Shown here: piece after piece, positions 15,964 through 23,470 of the stretch
Position numbering within the stretch: the stretch's first letter is position 1
Layout: each line of letters opens with the position of its first letter
Source: Candidatus Brevefilum sp.
Lineage (GTDB): Bacteria; Chloroflexota; Anaerolineae; Anaerolineales; Anaerolineaceae
Assembly (NCBI GenBank): GCA_029210815.1
Contig: JARGGB010000028.1
Coordinates: forward strand, 1-37,620
DNA length: 37,620 nucleotides
Reading direction: 5' to 3'
The notes under the pieces: model-generated
Databases searched by the model: none
What the model was told of the DNA's origin: nothing
Seen by the model: only the letters and a program-made list of their open reading frames with translations
Program-made: the position numbers and the translations under genes

Positions 15964-17262
15964 ATGGCAACTTTAAAAGAAGAACTATTTGAGCGCGAGC
16001 AGAAAGAGGGACCCTACCGAATTGGCCTGGTTGGCGCTGGCCAGATGGGGACGGGTTTAATTTCACAGATTGAAAAGATGTATGGCCTTAAGATTGTCGC
16101 GGTCTCTGATATTATGCCAACCCAATCCAAAGACGCCTATATTGAATCAGGTATTGATGCTGAAAAAGTCCATTGGGTCGAAGATGATTTGGATGAAGCG
16201 GATCGATTAATTAATGACAGCCAGCGTGTTGCCACACATTCTTCTCAATTCCTGGTGAATATCCCTTCATTGGATGCCATTGTTGAGTGCACGGGAATCC
16301 CCAATGTGGGCGCTGTGATTTGCAATCAAGCCATTGAAGCCTCCAAGCCGATTATAAATATGAATGTTGAGACGGATGCAACCATTGGTCATTATCTCAC
16401 ACTAAAGGCCAGGGAAAAAGGCGTTATCTATTCACTGGTTGCAGGCGATGAGCCAGGATCGATTAAAGAAATTTACGACTTTGCCGATGCATTGGGCTTT
16501 GACATCTTTGCGATTGGGAAAGGCAAGAATAATCCCCTCGATCGGACAGCAACCCCTGATTCACTTGCTGAACGGGCGAAGAAAAAGCAAATGAGCGCGA
16601 AAATGCTGTGCTCCTTTGTCGACGGAACCAAGACCATGGTAGAGATGACTTCCATTGGGAATGGAACCGGGTTTGTACCAGAAATACGGGGTGCTTATGG
16701 ACCGGTGGTCGATGTTGAAGACCTTCCTAAAGTTTTTGCGCCAAAGTCAGCCGGCGGTATTTTTAAGGAAGAACATGTGGTTGATTATGCGGTTGGTCCA
16801 GCCCCCGGTGTTTTTGTGATCATCACAACAGATCAGCCTAAAATCATCAAAGACCTCAATTATCTTGGCCTGACAGGTCACGGCAATTATTGGAGTTTAT
16901 ACCGTCCTTACCACCTGGCGAATCTTGAGGCGCCGATTACGATTGCTAATGTCGTTTTGCATCAACATGCCACTTTAGATATGCCGCTGGTTCCTGTGGC
17001 TGAAACGGTTGCAACGGCGAAGAAGGATCTGAACCCTGGTGATGTCATCGATTACCTGGGCGGCCATACCGTTTACGGTATGATCGAAAAAGCTTCGGTT
17101 GCCAGAGAACAAAATCTTGTTCCATTGGGTATCGCTGTGGGCGGTGTGATTCAAAAGCCGGTTAAGATGGGTGATGCTATTCGTTATGAGGACATTGCAC
17201 TCAGAGAAGATGACCTGATTGTGAAGCTGAGGCGCGCACAAGACAAAATGATCATGGATTGA
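15964..17262 (+). CDS. NAD(P)-dependent oxidoreductase, homoserine-dehydrogenase-like with SAF domain (COG4091 type)
   Basis: The protein has 432 residues. The N-terminal Rossmann fold (about 15-160) shows GLVGAGQMGTG and IVECTGIPNVGAV. The middle domain has LVAGDEPGSIKEIYDFADALGFDIFAIGKGKNNPLD. The C-terminal region (about 340-425: PVAETVATAKKDLNPGDVIDYLGGHTVYG) is a SAF domain. This matches the group annotated as homoserine dehydrogenase-like, which is common in sugar and polyol catabolic clusters and is not thought to make homoserine. Within this operon it most likely oxidises, or oxidises and rearranges, the phosphorylated polyol made by the PTS. The exact reaction is not known to me. The next frame starts 10 bp after its stop. 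Confidence 0.88.
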   Translation: MATLKEELFEREQKEGPYRIGLVGAGQMGTGLISQIEKMYGLKIVAVSDIMPTQSKDAYIESGIDAEKVHWVEDDLDEADRLINDSQRVATHSSQFLVNIPSLDAIVECTGIPNVGAVICNQAIEASKPIINMNVETDATIGHYLTLKAREKGVIYSLVAGDEPGSIKEIYDFADALGFDIFAIGKGKNNPLDRTATPDSLAERAKKKQMSAKMLCSFVDGTKTMVEMTSIGNGTGFVPEIRGAYGPVVDVEDLPKVFAPKSAGGIFKEEHVVDYAVGPAPGVFVIITTDQPKIIKDLNYLGLTGHGNYWSLYRPYHLANLEAPITIANVVLHQHATLDMPLVPVAETVATAKKDLNPGDVIDYLGGHTVYGMIEKASVAREQNLVPLGIAVGGVIQKPVKMGDAIRYEDIALREDDLIVKLRRAQDKMIMD

Positions 17263-17272
17263 CTTGTTTTGA

Positions 17273-17906
17273 ATGCTTGATTCTTACAAGAAAATTACGA
17301 ATGGGCTGGTGAATTGGATTAGCCGCGTAGGATCAGCAAGTCGTGGTTTAAACGATTCACTGGTCTCAAAAGATGTCCAAACAAAATTTTTGGAATCAGT
17401 CAAATACGCTGGTTCTAAAGCTTTTGTTTTGGATTCCCTGGCTGAAATGAGCACGCGGCATTCGCAATCCTATTTCCTGGTGGTCGGGCCCAATATGCAG
17501 CTGCAAAACATCAAGGCTGGTGATATCATCCTTCATTCAATCGATAAGGATTGGACCAGTGCTGACCACACTAATTCCCGCCATATCGATTTGCATAAGC
17601 AAATCTATCAACATACAGGGTCAAGAGCTGTCCTTTTATGTCATCCTCGCTGCGCTTATATTATGCAGCAAAAGAACATAAAGCCGGGTTTTTTCAGCCT
17701 TACCCGGATTGCGGGAAATTGTTAACAGTTATGCTGTAATTTCTCCGGATGATTTTTCCGCTCAGCTAGAAAATCATCATCTTTTATTTATTCCTGAGGT
17801 TGGTTTGTTCAGCCATGCGGCAGATCTTTTGGATGCAGTTTACCAGGTTGAAGTGTTTGAGTGGATCTGTTCAATTAGTTTTGCTCTAGATCGATATGCC
17901 AGGTAA
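17273..17906 (+). pseudogene. Frameshifted class II aldolase/adducin-like gene
   Basis: Two frames fit one about 210-residue class II aldolase-like protein. The first (17273-17725) ends at a stop after FFSLTRIAGNC. The second runs from about 17709 to 17906, one base out of phase, and continues with REIVNSYAVISPDDF and a typical C-terminal helix region (ENHHLLFIPEVGLFSHAADLLDA). A single-base change near 17705-17712 would join them. The zinc site is also unusual: where active members have a His-x-His and a catalytic Glu, this one reads LLCHPRCAY and SRHIDLHKQIY. So even the repaired protein might not be an active aldolase. It is the last gene of the PTS operon. The alternatives are a sequencing error or a decayed gene. 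Confidence 0.72.
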
Positions 17907-18230
17907 TTAAGTCTTATCGATATGTATATTAATTCTTAATCCAAATCGTCCAAGTTCGAAATGCTAATATCCTATTGATAATTTTGAGGAAAAATGTTAC
18001 CGAAAGCGGATAAACGTTTGCAAGGGATCAATACGACATGCTTTAAATGTAAATCATAAAAATTTGTCGAGTCGGTCAATGGTTTAGTTGCAGCAATTGA
18101 TTATTAAAGGACATTTTTCATTTAAATTGTTCATTTACAAAGGCAACGACCGTTACATCATTTCACGCTGGTATAATCTAAGGAGGGCATTTCCCCGCAG
18201 CTTGCTGCGAAATAGCGGTAAGATTAATAA
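17907..18230. other. Gene-free AT-rich stretch before the IS200-like element
   Basis: I see no supported gene. A TATAATC followed by TAAGGAGGG at 18172-18188 resembles the promoter and ribosome site of a gene, interrupted at once by the left end of the IS200-like element. A 21-codon frame at 17994-18059 with GAGGAAAA upstream is probably chance or a remnant. Confidence 0.4.
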
Positions 18231-18680
18231 ATGAGTGAGCTGATTAGGAAAAGTCACAATGTCTCTGCATAAATATATCATTATGTTTGTCCTGCAAAAT
18301 ACCGAAGGGTAGTGATAGATAAAAAAGTAGATGAAATCATAAAGCAAACCTGTCTGGAAATATCAAAGCGGTATGAAATAAAATTCATAGAAATAGGAAC
18401 AGATCGAGACCATGTACACTTTCTAATCCAATCAATCCCGAGGTACAGTCCGATAAAAATTATACAGACCGTGAAAAGTATCACAGCAAGAGAAGTATTT
18501 CACCAAGCACCAGAGGTGAAAAAGCAGTTGTGGGGAGGAGAATTCTGGTCTGATGGATATTATGTAAGTACAGTAGGACGACATGGGAGTGAAGAAACAA
18601 TACGGAAATATGTACAAAAACAAGGAGAGTCAAACGAATATAAGCAGTTACACACAGAACAACTTAGTCTGTTCAACTAG
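18231..18680 (+). pseudogene. tnpA: IS200-type Y1 transposase, interrupted by an in-frame TAA
   Basis: From the ATG at 18231 the frame reads MSELIRKSHNVSA, then TAA at 18270-18272, then IYHYVCPAKYRRVVIDKK and on to the stop at 18680, all in one phase. This is the known start of IS200-like transposases with one nonsense codon. The HUH motif appears as DHVHFL and the catalytic Tyr probably as GYYVSTVG. A GTG at 18312 could start a 122-residue fragment, but it would lack the first beta strand (YHYVCPAKYRR). The copy is most likely inactive in cis; its hairpin ends could still be moved by another transposase. Confidence 0.8.
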
Positions 18681-18692
18681 AAATTTGTAACT

Positions 18693-18722
18693 GCAAGATA
18701 CCCCGCAGCTTGCTGCGGGGAG
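18693..18722 (+). terminator. Right-end hairpin of the IS200-like element
   Basis: CCCCGCAGC and GCTGCGGGG (18701-18720) form a perfect 9-bp stem around TT. It is the transposase recognition hairpin and no T-run follows, so it is a poor terminator by itself. Confidence 0.35.
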
Positions 18723-18764
18723 GCTTCATTTACCGGGCAATTATCAACCAAGCAGGAGGAAGCA

Positions 18765-19916
18765 ATGCAATACCGAAAATTTGGATCTTTAGATTGGGAC
18801 GTGTCAGCCCTGGGGTTTGGTGCGATGCGTTTGCCCATCCTTGACGATGACAGCAGTAAAATTAACGAACCCTTAGCAACAGAAATGATTCGATATGCCA
18901 TCGATCACGGTGTTAATTATGTTGATACCGCCTATCCATACCACCAGGAACAGAGCGAGCGTTTTGTCGGCAAAGTATTGAAAGATGGCTACCGGGAAAA
19001 AGTGAGGTTGGCAACAAAGATGCCCTGCTGGCTGGTGAAAGAAGAAGCTGATTTTGACCGCTTTTTAGACGAACAAATGAAGCGATTGGATGTCAACTTT
19101 ATCGATTTCTATCTTTTACACTCATTGAACGCTAAATCCTGGCAAAAAATGCAAGATCTGGGTGTGTTTGATTGGGCTGAAAAGCGGATGGTAGAAGGGA
19201 TGTTTGGTCACCTGGCTTTCTCCTTCCATGATGACTACCCGGTTTTTGAGTCGATTGTCAATGGCTACGATAACTGGACCTTTGCCCAGATCCAATATAA
19301 TTTTATTGATGTTAATTACCAGGCTGGGAAGAAAGGATTGAATCTGGCTGCTGATCGGGGTTTAGCGGTCGTGGTGATGGAGCCTTTGCGAGGCGGTATG
19401 ATTGCGAAAAATCCACCGCCAAAACCAGTGGCGGAGATTTGGGAAAAGGGTGAACGTGATTGGACGCCAGCAGGCTGGGCTTTTAACTGGTTATGGGATC
19501 AACCTGAGGTTTCGACGATATTGAGTGGGATGAATACCATGGCAGATGTTGAAGAAAATATTCGCCTGGCTTCTGAAGCTGAAGTTGGAAAATTGACTGA
19601 GCAGGATCGAGAGCTTGTGGCAGAAGCACGGGAAGCTTATGCTTCATTAGCGCCTATTCCCTGCACGCAGTGTGAATACTGTTTGCCCTGTCCAAGCGGT
19701 GTTGCTATTCCAACAATCTTTGAGATCTATAACGACGCTGTCTCTTTTGACGCCTGGGGGCACGGGCGCTGGGCTTATAACAACAATATTAAGGTTGAAG
19801 CCCGGGCTGATAATTGTATCGAATGCGGCGAATGTGAAGCCGTCTGCCCGCAGCAAATTGAAATCATCGATTGGCTGGCAAAGGTTCACGAGGAATTGGC
19901 TCAACCCGTTAAGTAA
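18765..19916 (+). CDS. Aldo/keto reductase with C-terminal 4Fe-4S ferredoxin domain
   Basis: The protein has 383 residues with AGGAGGAAGCA before the ATG. The AKR barrel has the usual tetrad: Asp54 and Tyr59 in YVDTAYPYH, Lys85 in LATKMP and His119 in YLLHS. The tail has CTQCEYCLPCPSGVAIP and CIECGECEAVCPQQIEI, the second set being a typical 4Fe-4S motif. This fused type is common in anaerobes. Substrates are generally unknown; the clusters could pass electrons between ferredoxin and the carbonyl or NAD(P) site. It lies downstream of the IS200-like element, which may separate it from its former promoter. It is followed by a strong terminator. Confidence 0.93.
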   Translation: MQYRKFGSLDWDVSALGFGAMRLPILDDDSSKINEPLATEMIRYAIDHGVNYVDTAYPYHQEQSERFVGKVLKDGYREKVRLATKMPCWLVKEEADFDRFLDEQMKRLDVNFIDFYLLHSLNAKSWQKMQDLGVFDWAEKRMVEGMFGHLAFSFHDDYPVFESIVNGYDNWTFAQIQYNFIDVNYQAGKKGLNLAADRGLAVVVMEPLRGGMIAKNPPPKPVAEIWEKGERDWTPAGWAFNWLWDQPEVSTILSGMNTMADVEENIRLASEAEVGKLTEQDRELVAEAREAYASLAPIPCTQCEYCLPCPSGVAIPTIFEIYNDAVSFDAWGHGRWAYNNNIKVEARADNCIECGECEAVCPQQIEIIDWLAKVHEELAQPVK

Positions 19917-19935
19917 ATGGACATAGAAAACATGA

Positions 19936-19980
19936 AGGCTGTCTCTTCAAATTTGAAGAGACAGCCTCTCTCTTTATTTT
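19936..19980. terminator. Bidirectional intrinsic terminator between convergent genes
   Basis: AGGCTGTCTCTTCAAA (19936-19951) and TTTGAAGAGACAGCCT (19952-19967) are a perfect 32-bp palindrome. On the plus strand it is followed by CTCTCTTTATTTTA. The minus strand reads CATGTTTTCTATG after the stem. It ends the aldo/keto reductase transcript and probably the HExxH gene transcript from the other side. Confidence 0.85.
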
Positions 19981-19997
19981 AATGGTCTATTCTACTG

Positions 19998-21131
19998 TCA
20001 GGATACAGCGTCTGCCAATAAGTCTTCATACCAGATGTCTGGGTTTCCAATTTTTGTTTGCCAATCTGGCATCAATATGTCTAATAAACGTGCCTGGAGC
20101 ATACCGGAGTAATAAAATAAGGTTTCGCTGCCATTTTTTGCAGCGGTTTTCGCATTATTAAGCTCGTTCTTCCAGCGTTTTTCATAACCCTGGTAGACAT
20201 CGAAATCTTTGTCATCAAGTATATTCGAGATAGGTTGATAGCTGGAGGGGTCAGAAGCGTTTTCCCAGATTTCTAATTCGACATATTTTGCAGACCCTTC
20301 AAGCCACTCAAACCGTTTTTCATAAAGTTCAAATGCTTGGGATAAATCGACTTCGTTCCGGCGTTGTTCCCTTGTGTTCAGAAAGCTACGGACGAGTTCA
20401 ATTTGTGTTGATGTATCCTTTTCTTCAACGGCGTCGATGAGAAATTGAACTTCTGTTTCCCAGGCTTCACCCATCTCCGGGTAAAGGTTTTCGTAAGCTT
20501 CTGTAGAACGATACGCTTTTTCTGCGTCTTCAAATCGCTCAGGGAAATTTTCAACCTGGTACGCATGAAAACTTTCATGGACGAGCGCTGTAATGTAATG
20601 ATCTGTTGAAAGCAGCATTAACCGGTAAGGAAAAACCTGCGAGATAACCGGCGGCAGGTCCTGTTTAAAGAGATTGATGAAACCAACATTGGTTGCGTTT
20701 TTGGTTGTCATACTGCCGGCATATTGCCCGTTTGACAGGGGTTCCGTAAAAGCCTGGTAATCTCTTTCTTTTTCCTGGACATAAACGGGAAGCTTATTGA
20801 CCTGTGCACCCTCCAGTAAACGCCAATTCTCCAGGTTTTCCTGCGAATTAATTAGAAAAGCATGCGAATCGTTGAAGAGTAATATTGGCATGCTGGCATT
20901 CAGACTCGGCCAGGTTTGATCGCCGAGACGACCCATCAGGTTAAGTGTCTCTTCTGCTCGATATAAGTCTTCCTGGGAAAGCCTGTCTGGTGTGGATGAG
21001 GCTTTTGGAAGGAATTGATTGGAGATAAAGGATATTCCGGCTGTCAGCAAGCATAAACCTAGCAGGCTTAAAATTATGACCGTTATCTTTCGGTTGCGCT
21101 TTTTTGGTTTCTTTTCGTCGGTTAATTGCAT
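19998..21131 (-). CDS. Membrane-anchored protein with an HExxH zinc-protease-like motif
   Basis: The protein has 377 residues. A basic N-terminus (KKPKKRNRK) precedes one membrane helix (about 15-38, TVIILSLLGLCLLTAGISFI). The rest is predicted outside the cell. About residue 184-188 it reads VHESFHAYQVE, which fits HExxH, followed by an acidic helix and an Glu-rich segment (YPEMGEAWETEVQFL) that could give the third zinc ligand. I do not recognise the family. It is divergent from the DUF2085 gene. A zinc peptidase function is plausible but rests on the one motif. Confidence 0.7.
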   Translation of the reverse strand: MQLTDEKKPKKRNRKITVIILSLLGLCLLTAGISFISNQFLPKASSTPDRLSQEDLYRAEETLNLMGRLGDQTWPSLNASMPILLFNDSHAFLINSQENLENWRLLEGAQVNKLPVYVQEKERDYQAFTEPLSNGQYAGSMTTKNATNVGFINLFKQDLPPVISQVFPYRLMLLSTDHYITALVHESFHAYQVENFPERFEDAEKAYRSTEAYENLYPEMGEAWETEVQFLIDAVEEKDTSTQIELVRSFLNTREQRRNEVDLSQAFELYEKRFEWLEGSAKYVELEIWENASDPSSYQPISNILDDKDFDVYQGYEKRWKNELNNAKTAAKNGSETLFYYSGMLQARLLDILMPDWQTKIGNPDIWYEDLLADAVS

Positions 21132-21273
21132 TGGACCTCATTTATAATTTTTTCGTTTAATATACCCGAACAGGATTACAGATGAAAGTCTCTTTTAGAT
21201 TAAATCGTCCGGGTAATTTATTTTTGCAACTAATTTTCAACAATCTCGTATATTGAGTAGGCGGGCAATTTGC

Positions 21274-21302
21274 TTGCGCTCATTATACGAAGCTTCTATA
21301 AT
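21274..21302 (+). promoter_or_regulatory. Promoter placed for a near-leaderless mRNA
   Basis: TTGCGC (21274-21279) and TATAAT (21297-21302) have a 17-bp spacer. The predicted start of transcription is 21308-21310, and the ATG codons are at 21306 and 21312. There is no SD. Confidence 0.6.
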
Positions 21303-21311
21303 CATATGACC

Positions 21312-22193
21312 ATGGATACATCACAAAAACAACAAAAAAAAGCGTCAACCTGGCGGTGGGTTTTAATAAGCCTGGCAGTGATATTAAGCCTTGCCTGGTT
21401 ATATTTGACTCCCCCTGGTTTGTTGGGCAAAGCAAATGCTGTCGGTTATGCAGTATGCCACCGTATCCCCGAACGCAGTTTCAAAATCGGCAATCTTGAA
21501 ATGGCAATGTGTGCTCGATGTTCAGGGCTTTTTCTGGGCGCCTTGCTTGGGCTGATCTTCCAGATGGCTCAGGGGCGTAAAGGGAAAATGCCCCCGATCC
21601 CTGTCGCAATTTTATTCGGTGTGTTTGCCCTTTCATGGGTGTTGGACGGCATCAATTCCTTCTCAATGCTCATGCCAATGATCCCGTCACTCTATCAAAC
21701 GCAAAACTGGACTCGCCTGGTAACCGGCACGGGCATGGGTTTGGCGATCTCTGCAATTTTGCTGCCCGCTTTTATTCAAACGATGTTTACAGATTGGCAA
21801 GAAACGTCAAGTTTTGGTAAGTGGTATCACATTCTGATGCTGCTTGTTCTGGCAGCAGTGTTGGACGCGCTGATCTTGCTTGAATTACCGATAATCCAAT
21901 ACCTTCTTTCATTATTAAGCGCTGCCAGTGTGCTGGTGCTTTTGACGATGATTTACAGCATGGTTTTGGTGATGGTATTCAAAAAAGAAAACACTTTTGA
22001 GTCAGCAAATCAGCTTTTCATCCCGCTGGTTGGCGGTTTCATGATTGGATTAATTCAAATTGGCGCAATTGACCTGCTGCGATACAAATTAACAGGCACG
22101 TGGGACGGTTTCAATATTGCCATCCTATCAACTATAATTAAGTTAGAAGATACTGCGGACGGATTTTATCAAGGTTCAGGACCTCAGTTTTAA
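21312..22193 (+). CDS. DUF2085 family membrane protein
   Basis: About 293 residues from the ATG at 21312 (the ATG at 21306 is also in frame). The diagnostic region is VCHRIPERSFKIGNLEMAMCARCSGLFLGALLG, with a Cys-His pair and a CARC motif between the first two helices. About seven hydrophobic segments are visible, so it is an integral membrane protein. The family (PF09858) has no assigned biochemical role; the cysteines suggest metal or redox binding. It is 16 bp from the DUF4126 gene, which has its own SD, so the two are probably co-transcribed from the promoter at 21274-21302. Confidence 0.85.
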   Translation: MDTSQKQQKKASTWRWVLISLAVILSLAWLYLTPPGLLGKANAVGYAVCHRIPERSFKIGNLEMAMCARCSGLFLGALLGLIFQMAQGRKGKMPPIPVAILFGVFALSWVLDGINSFSMLMPMIPSLYQTQNWTRLVTGTGMGLAISAILLPAFIQTMFTDWQETSSFGKWYHILMLLVLAAVLDALILLELPIIQYLLSLLSAASVLVLLTMIYSMVLVMVFKKENTFESANQLFIPLVGGFMIGLIQIGAIDLLRYKLTGTWDGFNIAILSTIIKLEDTADGFYQGSGPQF

Positions 22194-22209
22194 GAGAGGA
22201 AAAATTTTT

Positions 22210-22770
22210 ATGGACATATTAGCAGCTTTTGGATTGTCTGCCAGTGCGGGCTTGAATGCTTATATCCCGCTCTTGGTTGTATCAATCCTGGCCCGGTTTA
22301 CCGATGTTATCCAACTGTCAGAACCATGGAACGCCATGGAAAGCTGGTGGATTATTGGGACTTTGCTTGTCTTATCAATCGTAGAGTTTTTTGCAGATAA
22401 AATACCGGCAGTAAATCACATTAACGACGCCATTCAAACTTTTATTCGTCCGACAGCTGGTGCGGTTTTATTTGCTGCCAGCGCAAACGTCATTACGGAA
22501 ATTCATCCCATTCTTTCACTGGCTGCGGGCTTATTAGTGGCGGGCAGCGTTCATGTTATCAAATCCGCTGCCGTCCGCCCGGTTATCACAGCCACAACTG
22601 CAGGTTTGGGGGACATCCCGGTGAGCATTCTCGAGGATGTTATATCGACCACACTGTCAGTTTTATCTGTGCTGCTGCCGATTGTTGTTGGGATTGTGCT
22701 GGTATTGATGGCAATTTGGATCGTTCTGTGGTTGTCCAGGCGATCGAAACGTTATGAGCGTAAAGCTTGA
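22210..22770 (+). CDS. DUF4126 family membrane protein
   Basis: The protein has 186 residues with AGAGAGGAAAA upstream. The start MDILAAFGLSASAGLNAYIPLL is the typical opening of DUF4126 proteins. There are five or so hydrophobic segments, among them AAGLLVAGSVHVIKSAAVRPV and a last helix ending in WLSRRSKRYERKA. It is an inner-membrane protein of unknown function, probably in one operon with the DUF2085 gene. Confidence 0.85.
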   Translation: MDILAAFGLSASAGLNAYIPLLVVSILARFTDVIQLSEPWNAMESWWIIGTLLVLSIVEFFADKIPAVNHINDAIQTFIRPTAGAVLFAASANVITEIHPILSLAAGLLVAGSVHVIKSAAVRPVITATTAGLGDIPVSILEDVISTTLSVLSVLLPIVVGIVLVLMAIWIVLWLSRRSKRYERKA

Positions 22771-22824
22771 TGCAATTGAATAGATTAGAGAATACGAATC
22801 ATTTCTAATTTTTAGGAGGGATAT

Positions 22825-23166
22825 ATGTCAGAACAAGATTATCGTCAAGTACCACCCCCAGGATATGGGCAGCAGACCTCTCCTCTTGCTGTGATCAGTT
22901 TAATTTCCGGCATTGCCAGCTATTTTATTATCCCACTTATCGGCGCGATTGCAGCAATTATCACCGGGAATATTGCAATGAAAGAAATTCGTTAAAGTGC
23001 CGGTCAGCTTACGGGTGAAGGCATGGCTCACTGGGGCATGATATTGGGTTGGATCAATATTGGCCTGAGCGTGATTGGTTTGTGCTTCCTTGTTCTTGCC
23101 ATTGCTGGCATTGTCTCATTGCCGTTTTGTTTCATGCCCTTTACCAACATGGATTTCATGCAATAA
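22825..23166 (+). pseudogene. DUF4190-type membrane protein gene with an in-frame TAA
   Basis: A good SD (TAGGAGGG) precedes the ATG at 22825. The frame runs 56 codons to TAA at 22993-22995 and then continues in the same phase to TAA at 23164. The joined product of about 113 residues is a complete DUF4190 protein: a Pro/Gly/Gln-rich head (PPPGYGQQ), a first helix pair (LAVISLISGIASYFIIPLIG), the conserved loop (GNIAMKEIR, stop, SAGQLTGEGMAHWGMILG) and a last helix. In relatives the residue after EIR is often Glu or Lys, so a GAA or AAA to TAA change fits. The short first half alone would be a 56-residue one- or two-helix peptide. A sequencing error is possible. Confidence 0.8.
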
Positions 23167-23199
23167 GCGTTTCTATTTGTAATATTTGCGGAGGATGTT

Positions 23200-23406
23200 A
23201 TGACAGAGAATCAAATTGACAACCCTGAATTTCTAGAGGTGCCTGAGAAGAAAAGCAACAAGACGCTGTGGATTATCCAGGCTGTCCTAGCTGTGTTCGT
23301 CATTTGCTGCTGCGTTATTTTCGCGCTGGTGTTGATGTTTGTAATACCAGCAGACCGCTATCAACAGCTTCGTTATGGTTTGGTGCCGTTATTCGCTTTT
23401 CTTTAA
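23200..23406 (+). CDS. Small single-helix membrane protein, 68 residues
   Basis: It has a strong SD (GCGGAGG) before the ATG. The N-terminus is acidic and polar (MTENQIDNPEFLEVPEKK), followed by one long hydrophobic helix with a CCC cluster (LAVFVICCCVIFALVLMFV) and a short tail. I do not recognise a family. It lies 33 bp after the broken DUF4190 gene and may have worked with it at the membrane. It converges on the thiamine operon. Confidence 0.6.
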   Translation: MTENQIDNPEFLEVPEKKSNKTLWIIQAVLAVFVICCCVIFALVLMFVIPADRYQQLRYGLVPLFAFL

Positions 23407-23438
23407 CTAGCAGAAGGAATTCGTAAATTAGTTGAGCT

Positions 23439-23470
23439 AAGAGGTGCTGGAAAGCATCTCTTATTGCTTT
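23439..23470. terminator. Hairpin between convergent transcripts
   Basis: AAGAGGTGCT (23439-23448) and AGCATCTCTT (23453-23462) pair with one G-T wobble around GGAA, followed on the plus strand by ATTGCTTT. It overlaps the DUF402 stop. It is a moderate terminator candidate for the small membrane gene. Confidence 0.5.

Larger units (their letters stand above)
18189..18722 (+). mobile_element. IS200-like element (single Y1 transposase, hairpin ends)
   Basis: The two ends share CCCCGCAGCTTGCTGCG (18193-18209 and 18701-18717). The left copy has a 6-bp stem around TT, and the right copy a 9-bp stem up to 18720. Between them lies one IS200-type tnpA and no tnpB. There are no terminal inverted repeats in the usual sense and no target duplication is apparent, as expected for single-strand HUH transposition. 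The exact cleavage sites are not defined. The element lies between the PTS operon and the aldo/keto reductase gene. Confidence 0.7.

Noticed and set aside
17994-18059. 21-codon frame with GAGGAAAA upstream
   Set aside because: It is too short, has no promoter or terminator of its own and no recognisable product; possibly a remnant.
18270-22995. The in-frame TAA codons as a sign of an altered genetic code
   Set aside because: Many intact genes here end in TAA, so it is an ordinary stop; the two cases are better explained by mutation or read error.
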